NCBI RefSeq assembly: GCF_008365375.1
Contig: NZ_QOKW01000016.1
Coordinates: 62,001 to 126,000, forward strand
DNA length: 64,000 nucleotides
Source: Roseomonas genomospecies 6
GTDB lineage: Bacteria > Pseudomonadota > Alphaproteobacteria > Azospirillales > Azospirillaceae
Reading direction: 5' to 3'
A model generated the notes under the pieces. It saw only the letters and a list, made by a program, of their open reading frames with translations. It was not told where the DNA came from and did not search any database. Positions 33,084 to 42,186 of this stretch are shown in pieces (position 1 is the first letter of the stretch; each line of letters opens with the position of its first letter). A program made the position numbers and the translations under genes.

Positions 33084-33191
33084 CGGCTTTCCGCGATTCG
33101 GAAAAGGCCGCAGGCCGGGCGAGGCGCCGCGGCGATCCTCCCGCATTCTCGGGGCGACCGCCGATCCAGGAACAAGGATGGAGCCACGACC

Positions 33192-33548
33192 ATGAAGCAG
33201 GTGATGTTCGTCGAACTCGGCATGGGCGCCGATCTGCACGGGCAGGACGTGACCAAGGCCGCCGTGCGGGCCGTACGCAACGCCATCGAGCGCAATTCCA
33301 TGCCGGGCATGCGCGCGCTGGTGGACGGCGACACCAGCCGGATGCAGGTCCGCGTCCATCTCGCCGTTCCGGCGGACGCCGACCGGCTCGACCTGGAGGC
33401 CGTGCGGGCCGTCTTCCCCTATGGGCAGGTGTCGTTCAACGTGGTGTCCGGCGGGATGCTGGCGCCCAGCGGCATCTTCCTGGCCGACAAGAACGACCGC
33501 AACGAGATGATCTACATCGTCAACGCCGCGGTGGAAGTGGGAGTGTGA
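33192..33548 (+). CDS. Lin0512 family protein
   Basis: 118 residues matching the Lin0512 family: MKQVMFVELGMGADLHGQDVT at the start, KAAVRAVRNAIERNSMPGM and the C-terminal NRNEMIYIVNAAVEVGV. Family function is uncharacterised. ATG 33192 follows aaggatggagccacgacc. It stands alone between the metalloprotease and an unknown gene, with no clear operon partner. Confidence 0.85.
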   Translation: MKQVMFVELGMGADLHGQDVTKAAVRAVRNAIERNSMPGMRALVDGDTSRMQVRVHLAVPADADRLDLEAVRAVFPYGQVSFNVVSGGMLAPSGIFLADKNDRNEMIYIVNAAVEVGV

Positions 33549-33710
33549 TACGGACGGCGTCTGGCGACTTCATCCGCATCACCCTTTCAATCAATGCTGC
33601 CGCATTGATCTGTCGGGTTTGACCGTGGGCGGATGATGGAAGCCATCATCCGCCCACGGCAGAAAACCGGCGCGGTTGCCCCCGCCCCCGTTTCGTGCCA
33701 GCGTCGGGGC

Positions 33711-34532
33711 ATGAAGCGCGCGCTCCGAACCGCCCTGATCGCCGTCGGCATCCTGACCGGCGGCCTTGTCACCCTGGCCGTGGGGGCGGTGGCCGCCCTG
33801 CCGGTGATCGCCGACCACATCCCGCTGGAACTGTCGCGAGTCGTCATGAGCGACGGGCGGCGGCAGGTGGAAATGCAGGGGATGGTTCATGTCGCCAAGC
33901 CGGAATTCTACAGCGGCATCGCCCGTCACATCGCCCAGCGGCGGCAGGAAGGCTGGCTGGTCTTCTACGAGGAGGTCCGTCCCGACGACGCTTCCTCCCC
34001 CGCCGGGGTCGCCGACGTTCTGCGCCGGCTGGGGGCGGACTGGAACCCGGACAGCCGGCAGCATCCCTACGAGATGATGGCCGGGCTTCTCGGCGAGGGG
34101 CTGGTGCTCCAGGACAACCGCGCCCTGATCGGCCCGCCGGGGCCGGATGCCCGCAACGTCGATGTCACCCTGTCGGAACTGCTGGCCGCCCTGCCGCCCG
34201 ACGACCCGGACGGCGCGGACCGGGAAACCGTCGATCTCGCGCAGTTGCGGGACGAGTACGGCAAGCTTCCGGGCTGGGTGCAGCGCCGCGTCCAGGCCGC
34301 CATCCGGATCATGCTGGCGACCACCGCGTCGGGCAGCATGGCCCGCGACGTCCTGCCCGCCGCGCTGACCACCCTGCGCGAGGAAAAGGTGGTGAAGGCC
34401 ATCCGCGAAGAGCCGGACCGCAACATCCTGATCCTCTACGGTCAGGTGCACATCGGCCATATCCAGACGATGCTGAAGGACGCCGACGCCCGATGGCGCA
34501 CGGTTTCCTCAAAGGCGATCCAGGCTTTCTGA
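33711..34532 (+). CDS. Membrane-anchored protein with TraB/GumN-like features
   Basis: 273 residues from ATG 33711. One N-terminal transmembrane or signal helix (ALIAVGILTGGLVTLAVGAV), then a soluble domain. VEMQGMVHVAKPEFYSGI, LVFYEEVRPDD and the C-terminal NILILYGQVHIGHIQTML resemble the conserved His/Glu positions of TraB/PrgY/GumN proteins, which may be metalloproteases. The assignment is tentative. An in-frame ATG at 33633 exists but would put a charged stretch before the helix. No operon partner. Confidence 0.55.
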   Translation: MKRALRTALIAVGILTGGLVTLAVGAVAALPVIADHIPLELSRVVMSDGRRQVEMQGMVHVAKPEFYSGIARHIAQRRQEGWLVFYEEVRPDDASSPAGVADVLRRLGADWNPDSRQHPYEMMAGLLGEGLVLQDNRALIGPPGPDARNVDVTLSELLAALPPDDPDGADRETVDLAQLRDEYGKLPGWVQRRVQAAIRIMLATTASGSMARDVLPAALTTLREEKVVKAIREEPDRNILILYGQVHIGHIQTMLKDADARWRTVSSKAIQAF

Positions 34533-34546
34533 GCCGAGCAAGCCGG

Positions 34547-34816
34547 TCACCAGATTTTGCGGGCCAGCTCGTCGCCGCGGGCAGCCAGCTCCTCGAACCG
34601 GCGGCGGGCGTCGTCCTCGGTGCCCCAGTCGCCGGGTGCCACGACAGCCTCGATGGCCTCGGCGGCGTTCGGACGGTCCGGCGCGCTGGGGCGCTCGCCC
34701 TCCTCCCCGTGGAGCCCGTACAGGGTGCCGTCGCGCGCCTCGACCACGGCGTAGCGGCCCTCGCGCTCCACGAGCCGGAGGCTGCCGTGTTCCGATACGG
34801 TCCGGACGGTGGACAT
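34547..34816 (-). CDS. Small hypothetical protein
   Basis: 89 residues, acidic, soluble. N-terminal beta-rich segment (SLRLVEREGRYAVVEARDGT), then a helical C-terminus (DDARRRFEELAARGDELARKIW). ATG 34816 follows aaggggagattgca, a strong ribosome site, so it is probably real. No family recognised. It is convergent with the preceding gene and divergent from exbB. Confidence 0.65.
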   Translation of the reverse strand: MSTVRTVSEHGSLRLVEREGRYAVVEARDGTLYGLHGEEGERPSAPDRPNAAEAIEAVVAPGDWGTEDDARRRFEELAARGDELARKIW

Positions 34817-34906
34817 TGCAATCTCCCCTTGCGATTCACAGTGCGCGCTGTGAACAACCGGCAAGCCGCCGATTTGTCGCATGGCAGCACTATGGCACTT
34901 TATGGG

Positions 34907-34927
34907 TGCAAATGAGAGTCGTTCGCA
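34907..34927. promoter_or_regulatory. Fur-like iron box upstream of exbB
   Basis: tgcaaatgag / gtcgttcgca around a central a: 7 of 10 arm positions are complementary, in the 19-21-bp format of Fur sites. It lies 43 bp before the exbB start. A better copy stands before the DUF2325 gene (37214-37232). Iron control of a TonB system is expected; binding is inferred. Confidence 0.55.
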
Positions 34928-34970
34928 CTATACAGAACGGGAGTCAGCCGCAAAGAAGTTCGAACCGCCC

Positions 34971-35879
34971 ATGTTCAAACCGCCCATGCTCACAGCGCTT
35001 CACACCCGATCCATCGCCGCGATGGCCGCCGCCGGCACGGTCCTGTCGACCGGACTTGGCTGGGCGCAGGGCATCCCCGCAACCAATGGCGGCGCTCCCG
35101 CGGCCCCCGCCCCCGCGACCGATGCGCTGGCGGCGCCGGACGCCGCGGCGGGGCTGGACCATCTCGCCGCCGCGACGGCGACGCTGCCGCATGACCTGTC
35201 CCCCTGGGGCATGTTCATGGCGGCAAGCCCGGTGGTGCAGGCGGTTATGATCGGGCTGGCGCTGGCCTCCGTGGCGACCTGGACCATCTTCCTCGCCAAG
35301 TCGCTGGAGTTGTCCAAGGCCAAGCGCAAGGCGCGGGCGTCCCTGGCGGCGCTGGAGCAGGCCCGCTCCCTGACCCAGGCGGCGGAGAGCATCGGCTTCG
35401 AGAAGACCCCGGCCACCGCCTTCCTGCGCGCGGTGATCGCGGAGGCCCACCAGTCCGCCGACGCCCCCTCGCAGGAGGGTCTGAAGGAGCGCGCGGCCTC
35501 ACGCCTGGAACGGATCGAGGCGGCGGAGGGGCGGCGCATGATGCGCGGCACCGGCATCCTGGCCAGCATCGGCTCCACGGCCCCCTTCGTCGGCCTGTTC
35601 GGCACGGTGTGGGGCATCATGGTCAGCTTCATCGGCATCGCGAAGTCGCAGACGACCAACCTCGCCGTCGTCGCGCCGGGCATCGCCGAAGCGCTTCTGG
35701 CGACGGCCATCGGTCTGGTGGCGGCCATCCCGGCGGTGGTGATCTACAACGGTTTCGCCCGCTCCATCGGCGGCTACCGCGCCCAGCTTGGCGACGCGTC
35801 GGCGGCGGTGCTGCGGCTGCTGAGCCGCGACATGGACCGCCGCGCCCTGCCGCGCAGCGTGTCCAAGGCGGCGGAGTAA
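34971..35879 (+). CDS. exbB: TonB-system energiser ExbB
   Basis: 302 residues. Extended N-terminal signal-like region (AAMAAAGTVLSTGLGWAQG) and proline/alanine linker, then the MotA/TolQ/ExbB fold with three membrane helices: VVQAVMIGLALASVATWTIF, ILASIGSTAPFVGLFGTVWG (about 200-220) and AEALLATAIGLVAAIPAVVI. ExbB forms the proton channel with ExbD that energises TonB. It is the long ExbB type common in alphaproteobacteria. ATGs at 34971 and 34986 are both possible. First gene of exbB-exbD-tonB. Confidence 0.93.
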   Translation: MFKPPMLTALHTRSIAAMAAAGTVLSTGLGWAQGIPATNGGAPAAPAPATDALAAPDAAAGLDHLAAATATLPHDLSPWGMFMAASPVVQAVMIGLALASVATWTIFLAKSLELSKAKRKARASLAALEQARSLTQAAESIGFEKTPATAFLRAVIAEAHQSADAPSQEGLKERAASRLERIEAAEGRRMMRGTGILASIGSTAPFVGLFGTVWGIMVSFIGIAKSQTTNLAVVAPGIAEALLATAIGLVAAIPAVVIYNGFARSIGGYRAQLGDASAAVLRLLSRDMDRRALPRSVSKAAE

Positions 35880-35883
35880 GGCC

Positions 35884-36306
35884 ATGGCGGCGCGTCTGGA
35901 CGACGGCGACGATCTCACCGAATCGCACGACATCAACGTCACGCCCTTCATCGACGTGATGCTCGTGCTGCTCATCATCTTCATGGTGGCCGCCCCGCTG
36001 GCGACGGTGGACGTGCCGGTGGACCTGCCGGCCTCGACCGCGCAGCCGCAGCCGCGACCCGACAAACCCCTGTTCCTGACCATCCAAGCCGACCTCAGCC
36101 TGTCCGTCGGCGACACGCCGGTGGCGCGGGAGTCCCTGGCGGCGGCGCTGGACGGGGTGACGAACGGCGACAAGGGCGCGCGCGTCTTCCTGCGCGCCGA
36201 CCGCAGCGTCGATTACGGCGCGCTGACCGAGGTGATGAACGCGCTGCGCGCCGCCGGCTATCTGAAGATCGCTCTGGTCGGGCTGGAAGGCGCGGCCGCG
36301 AAATGA
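35884..36306 (+). CDS. exbD: TonB-system protein ExbD
   Basis: 140 residues. One N-terminal membrane helix carrying the proton-carrying Asp in HDINVTPFIDVMLVLLIIFM, then a periplasmic domain (KGARVFLRADRSVDYGALTE). It works with ExbB in the cytoplasmic membrane. It starts 4 bp after exbB and its TGA overlaps the tonB ATG. Confidence 0.94.
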   Translation: MAARLDDGDDLTESHDINVTPFIDVMLVLLIIFMVAAPLATVDVPVDLPASTAQPQPRPDKPLFLTIQADLSLSVGDTPVARESLAAALDGVTNGDKGARVFLRADRSVDYGALTEVMNALRAAGYLKIALVGLEGAAAK

Positions 36307-37166
36307 GCGTGACGGCCTTCGATCCCAACGGGCTTCCGGACGGAGAGGAACGCACCGCGCCCGTCCTGGCGCGCTGGGGCGGCAGCCTTCTGGTGGTGCT
36401 GGGCGCGCACGCCCTCGTCGCGGTCGGAGCCCTGTCCTGGCATGTGGCGATGGAGGAGGCCCCGGCCACGCCGCCCGCGGTGATGATCGATCTGGCGCCG
36501 CTGCCGGAAACCCCGCCCGCCGAGCCGCCGCCGACCCTGGAATCGATGCTCCCCCAGCCGGAGATGCCGCCCGAACCGGTGATCGAGCCGGAGCCGGAAC
36601 CCGAACCGCTGCCCGAGATCACGCCGGAGCCGCCCCCGCCCGTCCCGGCGGAGGTCGCCCTGCCGGAACCGCCGCCGAAGCCGAAGCCGAAGCCGAAGGA
36701 AGAGCCGAAGCCGAAGGAAGAGCCCAAGCCGAAGCCCAAGGCCGAACCGCCGAAGCCGCGCCCGGAACCGCAGGTCCCCGCGAAGCCGGTGACGGAGGCC
36801 CCCGCCAGCGCCGCCCCGTCCGCCGCTCCGCCCGCGGGTGCGCCGACCCAGGCGGCGCCGGTGGCGCGCAACAGCAACGCGGTGCCCACTTGGCACGGCG
36901 CCGTCGTCGGCCATCTGGAACGCTACAAGCGTTACCCCCGCATCGCCAAGATGCGGAACCAGCAGGGCGTTCCGCAGGTCCACATCACGCTCGACCGGCA
37001 GGGCCAGGTGCTGGCGGTGCGGCTGTACAAGGGCTCCGGCTTCGAGGCGCTGGACGAAGAGACGCTGGCCCTGGTCGAACGCGCCTCCCCCCTGCCCGCC
37101 CCGCCGCCGGAAGCGGCGCAGGACCGCATCGAACTGGTGGTGCCGGTGCAGTTCTTCCTGCGCTGA
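36303..37166 (+). CDS. tonB: Energy-transducing protein TonB
   Basis: 287 residues. N-terminal membrane helix (about 24-45; GSLLVVLGAHALVAVGAL), a long periplasm-spanning Pro/Glu/Lys spacer (repeated PKPKPKEEPK, about 120-150), and a C-terminal TonB domain (about 200-287; HLERYKRYPRIAKMR, PQVHITLDRQGQVLAVRLYK). It delivers force to outer-membrane TonB-dependent receptors for iron chelates and vitamins. ATGA overlap with exbD. No receptor gene is in the window, so this may serve receptors elsewhere. Confidence 0.94.
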   Translation: MSVTAFDPNGLPDGEERTAPVLARWGGSLLVVLGAHALVAVGALSWHVAMEEAPATPPAVMIDLAPLPETPPAEPPPTLESMLPQPEMPPEPVIEPEPEPEPLPEITPEPPPPVPAEVALPEPPPKPKPKPKEEPKPKEEPKPKPKAEPPKPRPEPQVPAKPVTEAPASAAPSAAPPAGAPTQAAPVARNSNAVPTWHGAVVGHLERYKRYPRIAKMRNQQGVPQVHITLDRQGQVLAVRLYKGSGFEALDEETLALVERASPLPAPPPEAAQDRIELVVPVQFFLR

Positions 37167-37170
37167 CCCG

Positions 37171-37197
37171 GCCCGCCGCTCCACCGGTTCGGCGGGC
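37171..37197 (+). terminator. Hairpin after tonB
   Basis: Perfect 8-bp stem gcccgccg / cggcgggc with an 11-nt loop, 4 bp after the tonB stop. No T-run. It separates the exb-tonB operon from the next gene, which has its own Fur-like palindrome. Confidence 0.5.
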
Positions 37198-37213
37198 ACG
37201 ATCCGCACTTGCA

Positions 37214-37232
37214 AATGCGACTGATTCGCATT
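37214..37232. promoter_or_regulatory. Perfect Fur-like palindrome before the DUF2325 gene
   Basis: aatgcga-ctgat-tcgcatt, perfect 7-bp arms in a 19-bp site, 33 bp before the ATG at 37266. Its core resembles the alphaproteobacterial Fur/iron box and the weaker copy before exbB. This makes the DUF2325 gene a candidate iron-responsive gene with its own promoter. Confidence 0.65.
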
Positions 37233-37265
37233 CTAATGCGGTCGAAGCCAGTCGGGGGGAAGACG

Positions 37266-38438
37266 ATGTGCGAGCGTTGTCGGAAGACCGTGCCGTCCTG
37301 TGTCGTGGGACAGGCCAAGCGCCGGAAGCTGTGGACCATCCCCACGGAGTATCACTGCTCGCTCGTGGGCACCTGCCTGTCGTCGGAGGATGTGGCGTGG
37401 CTGTGCCGGCGGCTGAAGCTGGTCCCCACGGCGGACGCCCGCCCCTACGACATCCACCGTTACTTCGTCGAGAAGTCCGCGGAGGACGGGCCGGAAGCCC
37501 GGCTGATGCACAAGCGGCTGGACGAGACCTTCGCCCCGGCGGTGAAGCGCTTCGCGCGGGAGACGACGGAAGAGGGCTGGATGGCGCTGTGGACCGCCGC
37601 CGTGGCCTCGGGCAACGTGGCCGCCGCCTATTGGGGGGTGCTGAGCCATGGCGCCATGCCCGACGCGGTGCGGGTGCGCGCCTTCGCCGACGTGCACATG
37701 CTCTCCCACCTGATGGGCGGCGAGAGCCGGCGCCAGTTGCGCGAAAACCGCGATCTGGTCCGGCGCTGCGACGAGCTGGCGGCACGGCTGGCGAAGCAGG
37801 AGCGCGCGGCCGCCGACCGGATCGCCGAGAAGGACGCCCGCATCCGGGAGCTGGAATCACAAGTGGCGGCCCGGCGCACGGCACCGGCGGCACCGGAAAC
37901 GGCCGCCCCGAAGCCCACGCCCGTCCGGGCGCCGGGGCAAGCGCGGCTTCTGCGCACGATGGACGCCCTGCACCGCCGTATCGCCAGCGAGCGCATGCGC
38001 GCCCGCCATGCGGAGGCGGAGGTGGAACGGCTGCGCCGGCTGCTCGACGCCCCGGCGGCATCGGCCCGCCACCGCCCCTCCGAAGAGGTCTCGGCTCCAA
38101 CCGACCTGGGCGGGCGCGCGATCCTCTACGTGGGCGGACGGACGAAGAGCCTTCCCCATCTGCGGGCGGCGGTGGAAACCCGAAACGGCTGCCTGCTGCA
38201 TCATGACGGCGGGTTCGAGCAGACCACCCGCTGCCTGGAAGGTCTGGTGGAGCGCGCCGACGTGGTGGTCTGCCCCGTCGATTGCGTCAGCCACGACGCC
38301 TGCCTGCGGGTGAAGGGGCTGTGCCGCCGCATGGGCAAGCCCTTCGTTCCGATGCGCAGCGCCGGGGCCACCAGCTTCGCCCGCATCCTGCACAGCTTCG
38401 GACAGGACGGCGCCGGGGAAGAGGCGGCCCATCATTGA
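37266..38438 (+). CDS. DUF2325 domain protein with N-terminal Cys motif
   Basis: 390 residues. N-terminal CERCRKTVPSC, a helical region, a coiled-coil stretch (about 160-270; many Arg/Glu heptads) and a C-terminal DUF2325 domain (about 282-380; ILYVGGRTKSLPHLRAAVET, DVVVCPVDCVSHDAC, FVPMRSAGATSFARI). The function of DUF2325 is unknown. Cysteines at both ends suggest metal or redox sensing. Start 37266 follows gggggaagacg; an in-frame upstream start would overlap the Fur-like box. Confidence 0.8.
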   Translation: MCERCRKTVPSCVVGQAKRRKLWTIPTEYHCSLVGTCLSSEDVAWLCRRLKLVPTADARPYDIHRYFVEKSAEDGPEARLMHKRLDETFAPAVKRFARETTEEGWMALWTAAVASGNVAAAYWGVLSHGAMPDAVRVRAFADVHMLSHLMGGESRRQLRENRDLVRRCDELAARLAKQERAAADRIAEKDARIRELESQVAARRTAPAAPETAAPKPTPVRAPGQARLLRTMDALHRRIASERMRARHAEAEVERLRRLLDAPAASARHRPSEEVSAPTDLGGRAILYVGGRTKSLPHLRAAVETRNGCLLHHDGGFEQTTRCLEGLVERADVVVCPVDCVSHDACLRVKGLCRRMGKPFVPMRSAGATSFARILHSFGQDGAGEEAAHH

Positions 38439-38444
38439 GCCGCG

Positions 38445-40538
38445 TCAGGCGCAGCGGACGCCCTTGAGGAAAACGTCGACCTCGCCGGTCAGCCGCTCCG
38501 CCTGCTGCGACAACTCCTGCGCCGCGCCCAGCACCTGGGTCGCCGCCGCCCCCGTTTCGGTGGCCGCCTGCTGAACGCCCGCGATGTTGGACGCGACCTG
38601 CTGCGTGCCGGCCGCCGCCTGATGAAGGTTGCGCGTGATCTCCTGGGTCGCGGCCCCCTGCTCCTCCACCGCGGCGGCGATGGCGGTCGCGATCTCGTCC
38701 ATTTCGCCGATCACGGCGCCGATCGCCCGGATCGCCGCGACGGCGTCCTGCGTGACGGTCTGGACCTGGGCGATCTGGACGGAAATGTCGTCGGTCGCCT
38801 TTGCGGTCTGACTCGCCAGCGTCTTCACCTCCTGCGCCACGACGGCGAAGCCCTTGCCGGCGTCGCCGGCGCGGGCGGCCTCGATGGTGGCGTTCAGCGC
38901 CAGCAGGTTGGTCTGGCTGGCGATCGCCTGGATCAACCCGACCACCTCGCCGATCCGTTGCGCGCTGCCGACCAGAAGCCGCACCGTCTCATCCGTCCGA
39001 TGGGCGTCCTCCACCGCCCGCGTCGCCACGGCGCGCGATTGGGCGGCGCGGCCGCTGATCTCCTGGATGGAGGCGGTGAGCTGTTCGGTCGCCGCCGCCA
39101 CGGTCTGCACGTTTGTGGACGCCTGTTCCGACGCCGCGGCCACGGCGAAGGACTGGTGGTTGGTCTGCTGCGCCGCCGCCGACATGGTGCCGGCGGTCGT
39201 CTCCATCTCCGTCGCCGCGGAGGACAGGGTTCCGACCAGTTCGCCCACTTTGGTTTCGAAGCCCCGGGCCAGACGGTCCAGCGCTTGCGCCCGGTGTTCG
39301 CGGGCGTCCCGTTCGCGCGCCTGCTCCGCCTCCAGCCGTTCGCGGGCGATGGCGTGCTCCTGGAAGACCTGCACGGCCCGGGCCATGGCGCCGATCTCAT
39401 CCCCGCGCCCGGCGCCGGGAATCGCGACCGCCAGATCCCCGTCCGCCAGTTGCCGCATGGCGGCGGTCATCGCCGTCAGCGGGCCGACGATCCGGCGCAG
39501 CACCAGCAGCGAACCGCCCGCCCCCAGCAGCAGGCCGAGCGTGAGGACGGCAAGGCTGACGAACAGCGCGCGTTGCGCGGTATGGGCGGACCGCGAGACC
39601 GCCGCGTCGATGGCGCCGCCCGCCGCCCCGGCCAGTCCGAGGATGGGATCGATGCCCGCGGTCGCCCGCGCCATCCATTCGTCGGAGGTCAGCGGGTAGC
39701 GGCCATCCGCTCCGGCCTTCAGCACCGCCCGGCGGGTCTCGGCGAAGCCTTGGAAGAAGGCGGCCTCGACCCCGTCGATGGCTCGTGCCAGCTCGGGCGT
39801 CAGGTCCGGGCGGGCGCGCAGCGCGCGGATGCCGTCCCACGCCTGCTCCAGCCTCCCGCGGGACTTCGCGAGCGCCTCCGCCTGTTCGGGAGCGACGGGC
39901 CGGCCCCCGCTGATGAGGGCGTTGAAAAGACCGCGCTCCCGCCCGGCGTGCTCGGCCATGTCCGCCGCGTGGCCGCGGAGCCGGACGAGTTGGAGCGTCG
40001 CCGTCTCGGGCGGCGGGGCGACCGACTCCAGCAGAAGGCGCAGGGCGCCGATGCGATCGATGTGGGCGGTGATCGTCCCGGCAAAGAAGCCCGACACCAG
40101 CGCCGGAGGACGCTCGGCGGCGGTCCGGGACAGCGCCTCGTCCACCCCGCGCCGCTGGTCCCGGTAGGCGTCCATCGACGCCTCCACCTCGGCCACGCGC
40201 GGGCCGTGCCGGTCCATCTCCGGCACGCCGCGCAGCTCGGCCAGCGCGGCGCGCAGCGCGCCGTCGGCATCGTCGCGGCGCTGCTGCAGCCGGGCGCGCC
40301 GTTCGGCGGAGAGCGGGGCCGCGCCGTTCAACGCGCCGTTGGTGGCGCCCCGTTCAAGGGCAAGTTCGCCGGCGGCAACGACCATCCGGCCGGCCGCCTC
40401 GTTGACCCGCCGGTAAGCCGTGGCCGCCTCAGCCCCATGAAGGGCGTCGACGGCGGTTTTTCCGGCGGTGAACACCCCGAGGAGGGCGAGTCCGCCGACA
40501 ATTACCGGTAGAACGGCTTTGATGGGCAGGGATTGCAT
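38445..40538 (-). CDS. Methyl-accepting chemotaxis protein with large periplasmic helical domain
   Basis: 697 residues from ATG 40538. N-terminal membrane helix ([19 protein letters not shown]), a long helical periplasmic domain (about 40-310) with NIT-like features ([24 protein letters not shown]), a second helix ([20 protein letters not shown]), HAMP, and the signalling tip [20 protein letters not shown]. It relays a periplasmic signal to CheA/CheW. Ligand unknown, possibly nitrate/nitrite-like by domain type. In-frame earlier starts (40565 ATG, 40613 TTG) add residues without a better ribosome site. Confidence 0.88.
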   Translation of the reverse strand: MQSLPIKAVLPVIVGGLALLGVFTAGKTAVDALHGAEAATAYRRVNEAAGRMVVAAGELALERGATNGALNGAAPLSAERRARLQQRRDDADGALRAALAELRGVPEMDRHGPRVAEVEASMDAYRDQRRGVDEALSRTAAERPPALVSGFFAGTITAHIDRIGALRLLLESVAPPPETATLQLVRLRGHAADMAEHAGRERGLFNALISGGRPVAPEQAEALAKSRGRLEQAWDGIRALRARPDLTPELARAIDGVEAAFFQGFAETRRAVLKAGADGRYPLTSDEWMARATAGIDPILGLAGAAGGAIDAAVSRSAHTAQRALFVSLAVLTLGLLLGAGGSLLVLRRIVGPLTAMTAAMRQLADGDLAVAIPGAGRGDEIGAMARAVQVFQEHAIARERLEAEQARERDAREHRAQALDRLARGFETKVGELVGTLSSAATEMETTAGTMSAAAQQTNHQSFAVAAASEQASTNVQTVAAATEQLTASIQEISGRAAQSRAVATRAVEDAHRTDETVRLLVGSAQRIGEVVGLIQAIASQTNLLALNATIEAARAGDAGKGFAVVAQEVKTLASQTAKATDDISVQIAQVQTVTQDAVAAIRAIGAVIGEMDEIATAIAAAVEEQGAATQEITRNLHQAAAGTQQVASNIAGVQQAATETGAAATQVLGAAQELSQQAERLTGEVDVFLKGVRCA

Positions 40539-40797
40539 CGAATTCGCCTTGAGGACGGACAGCATTGGATGAGTCAAAGGCAGGTCCGCCGCCGCTTCCT
40601 TGATCTTTGTCAAAGAGCATGTGGATGGCGGAATGGGCGCCCCGTCATTCCATAATCCGGAATTCCATTGAGGTTATTGCAACCCTGCCTTGGCAGAAAT
40701 CTTATTGGCGCGACGGACAGGGCAACCGGACGGCACGGCCGCAAAGTTGCCGGGCTTCGCCCCGCGCTGTGCTACAGTGCCGCCGGAAGGAGCCATT

Positions 40798-41895
40798 ATG
40801 CCGTCTGAAAACCCGTCGCCCGACACCTCCCAGCCCAGCCGGGAAACCCCGGAACCCCTCTTGAAGCTGGGTGACGGGCCGCGCCCCGCCGCCATGCCCG
40901 ACAGCCTCGCCATGGTGGTCGCGGGCTGGCGCTTCGTCCTGCGGAATCCGGTGGCCGCCAGCTTCTATTCCAAGCCGGGAACGCCGTGGCTGGCCCCGCC
41001 GGAGGGATGCCTGCGGGCCAGCGACCGCTGGAACCTGGACGGAGCCTTCCCAACGGACCGGCCCGTCGAGAACGGCGCTCAATGGGCGGTCGCCCGATTC
41101 GAGGGGGGCGTGTGGCGGGTGGAATCCTGCGCTCCGGCGGCCCCCCGCCCGGCGGTGCGTGATCTGCTGCGCCTGCGGGTGGAGCGGCTGACCGCCTCCC
41201 GCCGCTGGACGCATGGCGATCTGGAGCTTCTGCAGGCCCTGCTGGACGGCGGAACGATGGCGGAGCCGGCTTTGCTGGACGGGGACGAGGCACGGACGCG
41301 CTCGCTGCGGTCGCTGAAGGCGCTGCATCTGGCCAGCGCCGCGTCCGGCGCCGACCCCGAACTGCTCCCCGAACTGCCCGACGATGCCAAGGCGGTGCTC
41401 GCGGGCGGGGCGGAGGCCGTCGTCTGGATGGACGCCGACGCGCGGGAGATCGCGGACGGCATCCTGTCCTGGCACCTCAAGAAGCAGGCGCGCAGCGCCG
41501 CCCGCCTGAGCCGGGGAGCCGAGGCGAAGCAGCGCGGCGACGACCTGAAGGACGCGTTGATCCAGGCGGTGCAGCGCGCCTTCCCCCGCATCCCGAAGGA
41601 GGCCGCGTCCGCCGCCGCCGCCCGTCTGGCCCCCGGCGTGAAGAAGCTGGGCCGCATGCCGGCGCTTCAGCCCATTGTCGATGCGGTGGCGGAGGTGCGG
41701 CTGGAACGTTGGCGTCAGGCCGTGGCGTCGGAGCCGGAGGTGGCGAAGCGGCTGCAAGCCATGGAAATGCGCGGCGATCCGAACCGCGCGCTCAAGCGCT
41801 ACCGCGACCAGCGCGCGGTGGAGCGGGCGGAGGCCGAATTGAAGGAATGGCGGGGCGACCTCGGCCCGGTGCTTTCCCGCCGCCTGGGCTGGTGA
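40798..41895 (+). CDS. Hypothetical protein, no recognised domain
   Basis: 365 residues, alanine- and arginine-rich, soluble, no signal peptide or membrane span. ATG 40798 follows ggaaggagccatt, a strong site, and the sequence has normal hydrophobic patterning, so I take it as real. Segments such as MVVAGWRFVLRNPVAASFYS and a helical C-terminus are visible. I do not recognise a family. Divergent from the chemoreceptor; no operon partner. Confidence 0.65.
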   Translation: MPSENPSPDTSQPSRETPEPLLKLGDGPRPAAMPDSLAMVVAGWRFVLRNPVAASFYSKPGTPWLAPPEGCLRASDRWNLDGAFPTDRPVENGAQWAVARFEGGVWRVESCAPAAPRPAVRDLLRLRVERLTASRRWTHGDLELLQALLDGGTMAEPALLDGDEARTRSLRSLKALHLASAASGADPELLPELPDDAKAVLAGGAEAVVWMDADAREIADGILSWHLKKQARSAARLSRGAEAKQRGDDLKDALIQAVQRAFPRIPKEAASAAAARLAPGVKKLGRMPALQPIVDAVAEVRLERWRQAVASEPEVAKRLQAMEMRGDPNRALKRYRDQRAVERAEAELKEWRGDLGPVLSRRLGW

Positions 41896-42038
41896 CGGAG
41901 GAAAAGCCGGCATCGTGGCGGTGAATTCATGTCGCGAAGAAAGTCGAAAGCCCGCGCGTGTGACGGGAAACCACCGCCATGTTGGCTTGATGAAATGGTT
42001 CGCGCCTGTTTCGTAACAGCTTATGGGCTCACTCTGGC

Positions 42039-42066
42039 TTGACCATACGGTGAGGAGTGGTATTGT
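42039..42066 (+). promoter_or_regulatory. Candidate sigma-70 promoter of the SBP-kinase operon
   Basis: ttgacc (42039-42044), 16 bp, tattgt (42061-42066), about 120 bp before the first gene of the 42-47 kb signalling operon, within an otherwise empty 291-bp gap. Confidence 0.5.
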
Positions 42067-42186
42067 TTCGGCGTGCCCGGGATTTTTCCCCTGAGCTTCG
42101 CCGTGAACAACCGGGAGATGCTATCCCCAATGCATCGCAACGCAAGGATGGATACCGCTCCCACTCCCGCTCTGCCGAGGCAGCCC

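Noticed and set aside
40747..40778. ttgccg ... tacagt as promoter for the 40798 gene
   Set aside because: The 20-bp spacer is too long for a convincing sigma-70 promoter.
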